DNA of 64,000 bases from Spinacia oleracea (taxonomy: Eukaryota; Streptophyta; Magnoliopsida; Caryophyllales; Amaranthaceae). The stretch covers positions 126,068,385-126,132,384 of the forward strand of contig NC_079487.1 of assembly GCF_020520425.1 (NCBI RefSeq). The letters run 5' to 3'. A program made the position numbers and the translations under genes. Of the stretch, positions 47,336-61,300 are shown piece by piece. Each line of letters starts with the position of its first letter. Position 1 is the stretch's first letter. The notes beneath the pieces are model-generated. The model had not been told where the DNA came from. It saw only the letters and a list, made by a program, of their open reading frames with translations, and did not search any database.

Positions 47336-48756
47336 TTTTTTGGAGATTTTTAGGGTTTTGAATTGAAAAGGATGAAGTATGTCATTCAATGTTTGGGTTG
47401 ATTGATGATGATGATAAGCAAGTGAGGGTTTTGGGTTTGGGGTTTTGATGAGGTTGAATTTGAAGTCAAAAGGAAAGTCCGATAGTCACCTTTTGACACT
47501 TACTTTGTATACAGAATAATCTTCATGCTATAGAAAATAATATAATTTTCGATTCGATTATTATCATGTTTATGTTTAATAAACTCAATTTTGAATTTTT
47601 ATTTGACCTCAAAAATTTATTCAACCTCGGTTTATTTAGGGGATTATTTGATCATGGTCAATCATGAACGACTTATTTTATTAACTAAGGCGGGCTTATA
47701 TACAAGCTTTGCGCTTTTAACATTTAAAAATATTAAAGTTGAGTGTAAGGACAATATTCTTATGGTAAAAAGTTTTGTATTTTATTTAATAAACAAACCG
47801 TTCAAATTGACAATCTATGAATGACAAAATAACGTATATAACAAACTAATTTATGAGTGACAATTTCTTTAAACTACCCATCATTAAATCTCATAATTCT
47901 TTTTGGATTATTATAATATCATTGTTCTCTCATTGTATGCAGTCGGACTTCTACATAATCCACACCTCCAAATTCCAATTTTTGTGTTTTGAAAAATTTG
48001 AACTAAAACGTTATGAAGTATGTTTTTACCTTTTGAATCTATTATTGTGAGCTTATTAAGTATCGTGTATGACGACTACCTTAGCAGGCTTACAAATAAT
48101 ACTCTTGTCTAATTTTGTTTGTTTCATTACCTTTGTGGAACCTAAGATTTTTAATTGGAGCTTTAAAGTCAAAGGTTTAGTGAAGAGAGACATGGGATGT
48201 CAACTAGCTAGTTGAGGGGGTGGTACCCACTATGAGATCAAATCTCGTTTACATCACTTGTCAATTTGCCCTTTGTGACTATCTCTACAACAATTAAAAA
48301 CTAGTTTAGTGAAAAGTGATTTGAGGCCAAAGTAGAGGATTGGTGCAAAAGAGAGCTATGAGCCATTGACAAGATCAAACCTAACGAGTGTGTTAGGTGA
48401 TAAAGGATTGGAAGAAAATTGTGTCCAAAAACTAGTTACAAAAAGCTAATAATATGAGCTTTTTGGTGGAAGACATTTGTAATACTTTAAAGAAAAATGA
48501 ATCTTTTATCCTAAGTTTATTAAATTAATATCGTGCTTAATAATAATAATATTAGAGACCAACGCTATTGTGTGAGTTAGACGGACACAAAAGTTATCTA
48601 CGGCTCAAGATATTGGGGCACGAGGTGCTGTGCATATCTTCACTAGGGTCAATTTCGCTATTGCTAAAGTAGTGGGAGCCCAGATAGTATCTCAGCTTTA
48701 GTGTTTCAAAATTTGTTTAATATTTGCCTCCAATATTTTTTTAAAATAATAATAAT

Positions 48757-48810
<54 letters not shown>

Positions 48811-49040
48811 AATAATAATAATAATAAATCATATTTAACACTCTTTACCAAGTTTGTTCAATTTTCTTGTTGGTCATTTTACTCCGTAAAATAACTACGG
48901 AGTATTAGTTAACATCGTTTTACCAAACACGTTTATACACATAAATAAAACAATTAGTCAAACCACCTAAATTCGATTAGTCAATCCAATTAATTAATAA
49001 CTTTAACAACTGATCATCAATTACCGAACATACTAATTTA
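47336..49040. other. Divergent intergenic region between the helicase and POLL
   Basis: The helicase 5' leader and promoter lie at the left, spacer follows, then the POLL promoter. The open frames at 47591-48050 are unrecognised. No second gene seen. Confidence 0.5.
48745..48827. repeat. Compound microsatellite (AAT)n(AAC)n(AAT)n
   Basis: About 83 bp of uninterrupted trinucleotide repeats: AAT units, then about 16 AAC units, then AAT units. Confidence 0.95.
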
Positions 49041-49041
49041 G

Positions 49042-49225
49042 GTTGTATGAGTGGGCAAGAGCCTCTTGCTCATTAACCAAGATTTCGTGTTCAAGGCTTT
49101 GGGAATGGAAAATATCTCAACTGGGAGGGATGCTGCCCATCGAGATACCCATACAAATTCCCGTAGGAGATTAGTCCACTAGTCAAAAGCGGTGGAACTC
49201 CTCGTAGTAGAACAAAAGAAATAAA
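49042..49225 (+). mobile_element. SINE, family 1, copy b
   Basis: Shares with 1306-1514, in the same order, TTAACCAAGAT(A/T)TCG, the B-box region, CTGGGAGGGATG(T/C)TGCCCAT, GATTAGTCCACT and GTAGTAGAACAAA, then an A-rich tail. It lies about 140 bp upstream of the polymerase lambda ATG, so it may sit in that gene's promoter. Confidence 0.75.
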
Positions 49226-49361
49226 AAATAAAATCAATTACCGAACATCGCCTCAATCTTTATTACTGCTGCGGCAACTTCATTCTAGTAGAAAAAACTA
49301 ATCAGCTCCCCAATTTTCTTCCCTGTAGAATCCTCAAACAAAAGTAACAGAACCAAAAAAA

Positions 49362-52300
49362 ATGGCGCCAAAGAAGAAGAAGGAAACCTCAGCTTCACCT
49401 GCTTCAGATGGCATGTTTTCTGGGATGTTCGTTTTCTTGGTTGATGCTGCCGTCCAACCTCGCCGACTGCAGGTTCAGCACTATTCTTCCCAAAATTGAA
49501 AATGAAAATAAAATAATCGAAACCCCATTTTAAAAATTTGTTTGATGTAATTTAAGTTTTCGTTTTTTGATTGTGAGTGTTAGATATGGAAGCAGAAATT
49601 GGAGCAAATGGGTGCTAAAGTAGAAGGGTATTTGTCAAAGAGAGTGACCCATATTTTTGCCATGAATTGGGATGCCCTTAAACGCAAAATTGATTCTCAA
49701 CGCTTGTCAACTTTCAAAGGAGTAATTCCCTTCTCTTTCTCTTGTGAGTTGTTCGTATTCATGTAGACAAGTCGTACCTTTCTATTTTTAGTTCGCTTGT
49801 ATTTATGCTCCAAGAAATGGTCTTTTTATAGTGCTTTGTTATGTTGATGTATGAGGAGAAGTTTTTGTTATTGTTTTTAAATTTGATTCATTTGGGATTG
49901 TGTTTAAAATGTAGTAGTAAGTTTAAAGTCAAACTAGTTGCACAAGATTTAGGTGGGGTGGGATTTGTTTCTCAATGTCTTTGTCTCTTTGAAGAATTGA
50001 ATTGTGGTTTGTTTGATAAATTGAATTGCATGCCCATAGTTATCAGCAATTCAAGGCCTAACTTTCGGGAAATGGACCAAATGGTTCCGTAATAGCTTAC
50101 GAACTGAATGGCATGATAGAGTGTGTTCGGGGCAATACATATTGGAAGGGTTGTGATAATTTCAAAAAAGAAGACTTGAGGTGAAAATGTGGATCTTAGT
50201 TTTACTGAGAGGATTCTAATTCTTTTTAGGGATTACATTCTATTTGTAACATGAAGTTAGCTTTATGTTGAGAGAGCTTGGTGCCTTAGTGGCAAGGATT
50301 TCTCATATCTTGTAAAACGGTGTAGGTGTGTAGTAACACTCTTTTGTATATGATTATCTTTTCTCTTATCTGTCCTTGACACTTAATGTGCTGACAATAG
50401 CAAATCCTATTCTTTTTGTTTTTCAGTTAAGTGAGAACTATTGATTTCTTTTGTCATTATGCATATCCACTTCAAAATAGCTCTTTTGCCGGAGTAGATC
50501 AGGCTTGATTAAGGCCTGCAGTAGTTTATGTTGTCTCTTATGGTAGATTTTGCTTTATTTGCAGAATATTCTAGTGTATCAGTGGTTGGAACATAGTTTA
50601 AGTTCAGGAAAAAAGGTATCAGAGGATTTCTACCTTCTCAAGGAGGAACCTGTCGAAAATGTTTCCCAACAACCCTCTGCGGAGGTTTCTGGTCATGAAA
50701 ATGGAAACTCTTCAGGCAGTGAAGAGCCTCAGCATCATAAGAAGCTGAGATCTTCTTCCCCTCAGAATTCAAAAGATTCAACCAGATCTTTTCCTAAAGA
50801 TTCAAGAGAGTCAACTGCTGAGAGCAAGGGCACTGCAACGAGTGATGATAAAGAATCATTTACATCTAAGAGCTATGATGGGTTTTCTAACAACTTGGAT
50901 TCACAGACTGCCAATTCCAATGTAGCTGATCTTCCTGATAACAAAGTAAATCTCTTTTCTTTTGTATAATTCTAATACTGTACTATTACTCTGTCGTCAA
51001 CAGTGAACATGCATGTATATAGATGCATATACTGTATGTATGTTGGTTTAGATGGATGCCCCCAATCACGAACTGTATAAATTTTCTTGTATTGGTGCTC
51101 TAGTAAGAGTGCATAAGATTAGAGAATTAGAAGTATTGAGTGGCTGAGAGAAAAGTACTGCATCAATCAAACTAATGAAATCATCTTTTGTACTCCATTT
51201 CAGGTTAGCACGTACAACCCACCTGACTTAAACAAGAATATCACTGATATCTTCAAGAAGCTCATAGACATATATAGAGGTAATATTTAGACATAATGTT
51301 CTCTGTATAAATGCACTTTGCCCTTAGCTTTTCCGTTTTACTGTTGCTAATGTTTGCTTGTTTAAATGTAAAAGCACTAGGTGACGATCGAAGGTCTTTT
51401 AGCTATTATAAAGCCATTCCTGTGATTGAGAAGTTGCCTTTTAAAATTGAGAGTGCTGATCAGGTCAAGGAGTTGCCTAATATTGGGAAGTCATTGCGTG
51501 ATCATGTAAGCTGACCAAAACGTTTAAAAGTTTTAGCTTTAACCTTTCAAGTTTAAGGGCATGCTTGGATTGAGGGTAATGTATTAAAGGGGTAATAAAA
51601 GTCAAACCAAGGTAATTGAAGGTGATGATGAGGATATGAAGTGGTGGCAAAGGGAACAAGGTAGTGTTGGCAAGAAGAAAATAAAAGGGAAGGGGGAACA
51701 AATACCCTCATCATGGGGGAAATAGTTACCCACCATCCCACTAGGGTGATTATTACCCTCATTTGGGGGGTAATTACTTCCCCCCTTCCACCCTTCTCCT
51801 CACAACACCACCACTACCACAACTTCTCATCACAATACCACCACACCACCCTCCTTGCAACCACCTCAATTCACCTTCATTGTCCTTTTATTATGGTGGT
51901 TTGACTTTTATTACCCCCATAACCCATTACACTCAATCCAAGCGTGCCCTAATGGTTAATGACTGCTGTGCTACTTTGATTTCATCTTGTGCACTTTTAC
52001 TGGTTATGGTCTACAAATAGACATGTCAATTATGCAATCAGAATTTATACTTCTGCTTTATTGGCCTTCATGAAGATTTTTTTTAAAAATAATTTAAACA
52101 CTAATCTCTATATGTGATTATGTAAAACAACCTTTGTTTTGTCTCTGGACCAATTCTAAGTTAACATACTTGTAAACTTGTCACTAATGTATGTCTTCTG
52201 TTGAGAATCCAGTTTTGCAGCTTTTGTTTTGAACATCTGTTCATAAATAATATATATTGAGGGCTGTCAATGAATCCCTTTGTGAGTATGTTATGTTGCA

Positions 52301-55300
52301 TGAGCTAAGACGTATAGAATCATTAATAAATTGCTGATTCCCTTGAAAGTAAACCTTGTGAAATGTTGGGATTATGGTATCTCCAGTTTTATGAGATAAA
52401 ATCTGACAGATTATCTTATTCATCAAGAACACGGGTTTACCTTCCATTCGCATTTACGTGCATACTGACATGAGTACTTGCCTAACATTCTGCTATTGCG
52501 ATTTGATCTGGTAAAATACGGAATAGCCATAGCCATAGCCATGTGAGTTTTATACTTTTATGTCTTGTAAGAAATTGTTGTCCGCTGTATTATCTCCTCG
52601 AACTTTTGTTAAACTATCTTTTTATGCGTAATAGGAGTAGTAATTTTGCTTCACATTAATCACAGATGACCATGGAGATGTCTTTTCTTTGACATCTGAG
52701 GCGTAATTGATTTTCTGCCAGTACTATAATACATTAAGGTGCACTTTTTAACATTCTGCCATGGTCAGTCCTTCAGAATGAGTATCAATCTCAGTTTATA
52801 GTTGTCAAAGGATTAACCTGCATTCATGTTTGTCTCTCGAACTGGACCATTGATGAGAACCACAGTAGACTGTGGTGTGGTTGTTGCACAACAAGTCAAA
52901 TTTTAGGTTGTGTGGTTTTCTGGAGATTTTTTTTTTTAGTGAACTATTCTTTTGTTGTGATTTTAGACTAAAGGTTATGACTTATGAATACAAGTTTTGT
53001 TTTTTGTTTCAGATACAAGAGATAGTGTCAACTGGAAAATTGTCAAAGTTAGAGCACTTTGAGAATGATGAAAGAGTAAGTTATCCTATCAGTACCTCAA
53101 TTATGCTTCCTTATGATGCATGAGTTCTCTTTAGTCTGTATGCTTTAGTTTTAACCTAGTAGTTGATCTTCTAATATCGACATGGCTTGGTTTTCGGTAC
53201 ATGTTATTTAGGCAAGAATCAGGTATTGTAATACTCTCTTAGTCATACATTTTTACGTCCATCCATGACATACTTGCTTCTATGTCATAGACCCACTAAT
53301 ATTTTATTACATCTTTCTTTCCACTACCAACATTTAGGGTGCCACACCTTCGCTTATTCAATTAAAAAGTTCCTACACTATCTCCTATATAAGCCAACCC
53401 TTTGGGGGGATAAGCCACAACAACTTATCGCATAAAATATTATCCACAGCTTGGCGTGATGATTAAATTGGACGAAGGAAATACTTCTTATCAAATAACT
53501 GTTCATGATATGAATATTTATACAAGTCAATAAAGAATAGAGGACTTATTCCTTCGCGTTATGTATAATTTTAAGATTCTATTTTGGAAACACAAACAAG
53601 GTTACTCAAGCAAATGCTCCGTATTTTAATTAGTGTGTGAAAAAAACTTTATTTCTAATTTAATTATGTTAAAGGACAGTAATTGACAACAATTTACTTT
53701 TGATGCAAGTACTTATTATAATTAACGCCTAATAAAACCCATTTTTTACATTTCCAATGCAGCCATTATTCAGGCTTGATCTGTTATGTGGCGGAATTTA
53801 GGTGGCAAACCTGATTTAGAGGGGTCCCAGTTAGTATAATATATAAAAAATATAGATCGGTTAGTGACAACCTATAGAATAGTAAAAAAGTTAGGTCCTA
53901 CACTCCTACATGGTACTATGGTACATTTTTTTTGTTTTGATGGTTGATAGTGTGGTACATAGTTATAATAGTTGGCCTAAGTGAGATGCCAAATAAATGT
54001 TAGTGTGTATTATTATTAAAAAAATATTCTATACTCCCGCCATCCTCAAATAATTTTCCTCTTAAGCTTAGTGTCACGGTCCGAATGTTTTGACACCGGA
54101 ACCGTGCTACACACTCTTGCCTTTTGGCGGCAAGGATGCAAGCCTTGTGCGAATGAGTGTTTTGTGACTCGTAGGGGAACGAGTAAGCGTCTGATTATGA
54201 ATGGGTGCTCTTGCCTATTGGCGACAAGGGCGAGAGGCGAGGGTCGATCGGGGTGCTTGTGTGCGCACATAAGGCACAAGCGGGACCGACGATGAGAATT
54301 TATCTGATTGTGTGGTATTTGGGATGCTTTAGAGCAAGTGGCGACACAATATCTATAAAGGCCTACAACAAAACACAAGCAAGAAAGCGATGACAACAAT
54401 TGGTGAGAAGTAGGAACTCATTCATTCACACCCCCTCATAGAGGTTTATTTTGAATTTGCTACAAACAATTGACTGGAACATAATAATTCCATCTAAAGC
54501 CTAGAAAACTATTTAAAAGATCATAGAAAGCAAAAGATAAGCAAAATACAAGAAAATGAAGGTTGAATTCTAACATCCTCCCCCACTTAAGTTGTTGATG
54601 ACCTCGTCGACTTACAAGAATTACAATAGATAAAGGAAAAGCTCCTATCCTAAATTCTGCATCTTTTTTGCGTCGTTGGTTGATGGCGGTTGCTGGAGTC
54701 TTCTTGAATCTTCTTGTCTCTTGGTAGTTTGGTTTGCTTCTGTTGGGTCTTGTTGATTGTTTCTTTTTGGATCTTATGCTTCTTGTGAATCCAAGTCTTC
54801 CTTGCTTCTAGTTTCTTGCTCGGAGCTGCTGTGCTTGAGCCTGCATCTTGATTCTTATATATGTGTTGCGAGGGGGTATATGAGACGTCGCCTTTCTGTG
54901 TGACTCCATTACTCGCTTTGGTGGGTATCTATGCGAGGTTGCTTCTGGGATGTTGCCTTCTTATGGGACCTCATCACTCGCATTGCCGACAGGTGTCGGT
55001 CTTCTTCTTCTTTTGGGGTAACCATCCTCATGGTGCCCATCTTATAGATGACTCCTATTCTCTGAGGCTGCATATCTTCTTCTTCTTCGGACTCACCTGT
55101 TTCATTTTGGGTACCTTCGACGGTCATGGCCGACAACTTCTTTTCAATCTCCCCTTTGTGTTTGCACTCCCAACATTTGTGTGGGCCTCGACATAGCAAG
55201 CAGTTAAGCCTACTGATGTTTCCCGAGGGCGTGCCGACTTTGGATTCTCTTGTTGATTGGGATGGCGACGACCATGATTTTTGAGAGTCGCTTCCCCCAC

Positions 55301-58300
55301 TTCTTGGCTTGAATCCCCCGACAGAGCTAGACGACACCTTTGAGCTACCTGTTGCGCTCTTAGGTGAGCGCTCTTAGGTAAGTTTGGAGTCGGGCCCTCC
55401 AGACTTTCTTTCTCTGAGCGATGGCCCCTCCCAGCGGAGTAGTCCATTAGTCGCTTTGTAACAATCATAGCGGCCGAAAGGGTGTCAACTTTCGCCTTCA
55501 ATACTTCACGTTGCGCTCATTCTTGTGCCCGTGAATAAAGTTGAATAACCGATCTTTTTCATTCATGTCTCGGATGTCCAACATGCAAGCCTAGTATTCT
55601 TTCACATAGTCGCGTATGGAGCCCTTGTGGCGGATCTCATGTAGCTTCATTCTTGCAACAAACTCGGTGTTCTCGGGATAGAACTGATCTTTGAGTTCCT
55701 TCTTGAACTCTTCCCACGTGTCTATCTTGACCTTCCCATCTTCGATGTCGGCGTGCTTTCTGGGCCACCATAGTTTCACATCATCCGGCAAGTGCATTGC
55801 AGATTCTAAAATACTGTTCCATGTCGAAGAGGAAATTGTAAACTTCCTTCGAGTCTCTAGCGCCGCTGTAGTCTCGAGGCTTTGGAGGTTTGATCTTCGT
55901 CACACCACCACACCACCTGAGTTATGCGCACTTGTCTAGTGCATCATCAGCTTGCTTCTGAACAAATCTAAGTTGTTCGTGAAGCGCTTCTTTCTCTTGC
56001 ATTGAGTTAGCTAGAAGTTGTATCAATCTTTGGATCTTCTTCTCTCATTCTTTGACTACGATAGCTTTCAAACCAAACTCCAGCGTATATCGTCAAATCC
56101 TTTGTAATCAACTATATTTTCAATTTGATGAATCCATTCTAACAAATCCCTCGTAGCACGTTATTTAGTTCTCTGGCGCTCTACAAACAAATTTAATGGA
56201 ATGTGCGGATTTTAATGAAGCTTCTTCCTCCTCAAATCTGTGGTTCGTGACTCCAAATTATATGTATCTTGGTGATCCCAAGCGTAACCATTGAGGATTG
56301 GCAGATTGTAAGTGGTTTTAATGGCTTAAATCAATGCATATAACTTAGAAGGACTACCACTTCTAAGGTTGAAAGAGACGTCCCTAGTTCAAGACTAGCA
56401 CATCTATGTGTTGATTGCAAGATTAGAACTAAAAAAAATTAGATTTCGATGATCAGAAACGCTCATCCTGAATGTGGCGTGAGATCCGTTTTTATAGAAT
56501 AAGCAGGGAGTACTCCTGCAAAGCATAGGAATTTCACAAGCTTAAGGAAAACTACATCATATGGACTAAAAATAAACTTACAATCATAAGACTAAGATCA
56601 CACGCCTAAGGGTTTACAAATCGGTCATCACATCATTAATCAAAGCTAATTGACAATAAATAAAAGGCCCAACATGTAAACACCCATACTTTAAGAGTAT
56701 GTCAAAACCATGTTAGCTAAAAAAAGAAAATTAAAGATATATAGAAAGCCCACTTCGAGTGACTCTTGGAGCTTCTTGATTCTCATCAGCTATCTAGAAG
56801 TTGTACAAGTACTTTTTGAAAAGCTCCATATGAGGGGTGAAAAGCTTGATAGCCACAGAAAAACTACCATCCCCACTTGAGCTTGGTTTAATATATGCCT
56901 GGCCATCATATCTGATTCCAGTAATGCCGATAAAATTAGGCCGACCCCATCCAAAATCTGCTTCATAGCAAGGCAATCTAGCCCAAGAATTAATTGTTAG
57001 GTTTGGACATATAGAAGTTTGGGGCCCACGAACAATAGATGTTAAATCTGGGTGTGATTCCACAAAATCAATGGCTGATCTCAAGTACTCTACATCATCC
57101 ATCTTTTTAATGGCCTCGTGAATCTTACTAGCAGCATACCAGAGTGGTTTGTACGCGACATCTCCTGCCTTTTCTACACAACTTGCAAAAAAGAGGACGT
57201 TGCCACAGTAACCTTGCGGCACTACCATATCCTTTAATCTTGACCGTCCTTCAACTGGTATGTATAGTTTGACATCTTGATCATCTGGTAATCCACGTGC
57301 CATGCATACACTGCGCCACACATGCCCAGCTTGCACCTCAAATGTACTTAACTTGTAATTTGTCACTTCTTGAGATGCTGCTTGTTGTTTTATGGCATTA
57401 ATTTGAAATTTAGTGAGCTTGAAGACACACTCTGTTGCCGTCAGTATCTCGCCTGATAGATAATGTTAAGCACATAAGTCATATCTGTTCCATAATTTGA
57501 GTACAAACATCACATTCTATTCATTTCATTATTATAAAAAAGGGCATGATCTGTTTATTATAGAAAGGTATAGGTGTTCTTTTAGAATAATGAATGCTGT
57601 TGAACGATATTAGCAATATCTAAATATTGTGGGAATGAAATGCATTGAATTTGTGCTTTCAATTAATTTTACACCAATTCAATGCGGTGCACTTTTTATA
57701 AACTGGTCCCCTTGTTTTGATAATGTTGCCATTACTTGGGAGTGTATATGTTGCCAATGTAACAAAAAACAAGATCTTACTTTACTAACTACAATGATGC
57801 ATATTCTTATGTTGCTCCACGGTCATAATTTCAAGATACCCTAAGCAACAAAAGTGTTCAGTAAAAGGAAGTGAGTATATTAATTGGGAAATTTTGGTAT
57901 TTACTACCTTAAAAATACACCACTTTGGTAATTACTACCTTATGAAATTTTTATTTTAAATTACTACCTTAAAGTTCCAAATTTTTATTATATACTACCA
58001 CTTTATAGTTTTCTCATTTTAAAATTAAGATATCTCTTTCGTTTCTTAATCGTTTAAAGTGATTCAAAGTTCGTTATTTTCCTTTTTCTATAGGGATTTC
58101 ATTGAGAACGACATTTCAAAACAATTCGTTTGATAATTCATAAATATTTTAAAATTTTACAAATAATATTTAATTTGTTTTACCTTTTACAAAATGTTAA
58201 AAGCAAGATCCCTATGAAATCCTTACACATAAATGAGAAGAATGAGTTTTGAATCACTTAAAATGATTAAGAAACGAAAGAGATATCTCAATTTTAAAAT

Positions 58301-61300
58301 GAGAAAACTGTAAAGTGATAGATACAAAAAATATTGGAACTTTAAGGTAGTAATTTAAAATAAATTTTTCATAAGGTAGTAAATACAAAAGTGGTGTATT
58401 TTCAAGGTAGTAAATACCAATAAATCTTATTAACTGGGACATGAGTCAACTTTGTTGAGAACGAGTGATCTCCCCCCCCCCCCCACCCCCCCCCCCACCC
58501 CCGCGCCCCCTTAATTAGTAAGTTTAGATGCTTTATATAGTCTAATATTAAATCTTTTGCATTTGCATTTGCGTTGAATATATCTCCTATTAATAAGATA
58601 TTGTTGATGTGATGTAGCAAAAACAGTTGGTTGCATGTAGTAATTTATTCCAATTAGAGTTCCGCAAACACACAAAAAATGCATTATTTAGGATTAACAC
58701 ATATAATCCTCTCATCCCCCCGACAAGGCCTTCAGGGATAGCACTAGCAAAAGTGGCTCATATAACATGATACTAGATGAAAATTCACGCGATGCATGTT
58801 TCAAATTTCAAAAACATGTACAAAATCCCATAGTATATTAACATTGAAAACATTAAATCTTAAAAGAGTACATATAATAGTGAGGGCATTTTGAGTATTG
58901 TATGTGGACATCAAACTCCTCAAGAGATAACTTGAGATTAAATTATTCTCTTTAATTACTGTAATAACACATTTCAAAGGAATTAGTGTGAAATTGTATA
59001 TTACTTCCAATTCCTTATTGAGTTGTTGCCTTATACTTTTCCTTTTGATTAATGTGAAACCGTATATCATAACGGTGCAAATGTGAACTCATATAGTATT
59101 AGTTTCCTTTGCTGTTGATTTGTTACCTTTTTCCTTTTTAATTGGTATTAGCTCATTTTTAAGCAATCCATGTGAAATCGCTGATTACTTTCCTTTTGTG
59201 TCTGCTGCCTTCCTTCCTTCCTATTAAATTAGTAAAGTATCGTATTTTAAAGGGAATCTATGTGACGTATATTATTTTCCTTTATTGATGATATGTTCCT
59301 TTATTATTTTTCTTGACATAGTTTAATTTCATTTTAAAAGAGGAGAAGTGCGAGATCTTTAGATAACAAAGCTCTAGTGCAGGGTTGGGTTTTGGGAAGA
59401 AAAAGTTACTAAAAATCAACGGGTCATTCTCACAATAGAAATATAAGGAATATTTTGGGATGAATGAAAAAAGGAAGTATAAAAAACATTTTGGAATGGA
59501 GGGTGCTTTTTTTATTGGAACCCAACTGAACTTATTTTGTCCAACCATAAACGACAATAAAACCCAATTATGGTGATAAAGTTGTTGCGAAGTACATTTA
59601 TAGTAGCATGAGGAATAGGTTACTAATAGTCATATACTCCACTTACGATTCCATAAACACACACAACATGCATTTCTGGAAAACATACTCACCTGATAAG
59701 CCTTTGGGGATCAAGGATGGCAAGGATGGCTCATACTCCAAGTGACGGAACTTAACTTGGGGTGGGACTCGAGGAGCAAGGTAAGTAGCTCTATCATGAA
59801 TAGGGTGTACACTAAGGTCAAGCCCCTTGGCTAGTCTTGCCCACGAGTTGTTAAAGTGTAATTGGGAAGCTCCATCTCCTACATGATGGTGTTGTGCATA
59901 GCCAAGGCATACATTCCCGCAGCTGAAGCGGGTGAGTTGCACCAATAGAAGAGGGAACGATGAGAGCCCCCCTGTGTAGTCACATACGGGGAACACCACC
60001 TCCTTGAGTTGAGAATCTGGCCTCCAATACTCTCCAAAATCGGCAAGTGCGTGCGTTGATTCCGCCTCGATAAATAAGGCCCCTTTCGCATTGCAATCAA
60101 TCTCATATCGGCTATTTTCTTCGTTAAATATTAATCTTCCTGCCATCGGATAGAATGGAACTAAGGCTCTGCCAAGAGCCTCCTTCATAATGTTGGGGTC
60201 AAAACAATTTGAAGATGATGTAGGCGGGGAATAGAGAAAGAGAACTTTAGTATGTGTGTAAGGACTACGTACCATCATGTCTAGCTTTGAGAGCCAAAAA
60301 TGACCTTTTGGGGTCTCCTTAGCTGGGCATACCATGGTTGATTTCTTCACTTTGATTGTGTTCATCTTGTTATAGTTTTGATGAATGTTTTTGAGAGAGA
60401 AGGTAGAATACTTATACGAAGTATTATATATTGGAGATGAAAAAGAGATTTGAGGATGTGTCCTTTCCTTGAAATGATAGGGATGTTTATAGCCTTAGGG
60501 GGAAAGTGTGCTCTCCATTAGCTAACCATAAGTTTATTATCCAATAGGATACGTAAGATTGCATCCTAAGTTTATTATCCAATAGGATACATAAGATTGC
60601 ATCCTAAGTTTATTATCTAATAGGATACATAAGATTGCATCCTAAGAGATTGGGCTTCATAAATCCTCCATTTTTGGGTGAGATCTAAGGAATTTTCTAG
60701 TCTGAGAAGGTACCAATGGTTGTGTTTTTCACTGAGGAAGCATCACATTGCAAAAAAAATTGCAAAGATATGTCATTGTTGTGTTGCATGCAAAACAAAA
60801 TAAAGAAACTTTACCTTTGCCCCCGTTAATTTAAGATAACCTCTCATAAGGTGGTATTTGTCGTGGGTAAAGTCAACATCTCAAATTATATCTTTTGTTG
60901 AACTTTGCCACATGTCATGTTTTGATTGGGTGTACAATAATGCTTTAAGGATTCAAAAGTGTGGCTATTATATAGACATATATATCCTCCCCCATTTTAG
61001 TAGCTAAGTGGTTAGCACTCCTGACCCCAAGGCCTAAACCTAAAATCAAGTGAAGTGGTCCTTGAAAGAGGAAAACCCAATAGGATTTGGTACCCTAAGA
61101 AAACACAATTGAAAAAAAGGAGAGAACAAAACTAGTACGTCATACTTTGTTTTGAGGAATATTAAAGTACACGTTCTTATTGTCTGTACCTTTTTGGATA
61201 CACCAAAAGTACAAGTATTGTACTATATTACATGGTAAAAGATCACCCTCTTTATCTTCAATATGATGAATGAAAATGAAAATCACGGATCCCACTTTTT

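Noticed and set aside
47336-47389. Longer helicase N-terminus beginning at 47389
   Set aside because: That frame opens with TTG; the first in-frame ATG is 47335 and gives the expected length.
54861-55196. 111-codon plus-strand open frame
   Set aside because: Antisense to the gypsy gag knuckle and linker region, which has family support.
26462-60365. Biosynthetic gene cluster of the two UGTs and the BAHD enzyme
   Set aside because: They are separated by a helicase and half of POLL, there is no scaffold-forming enzyme, and proximity alone is weak evidence.
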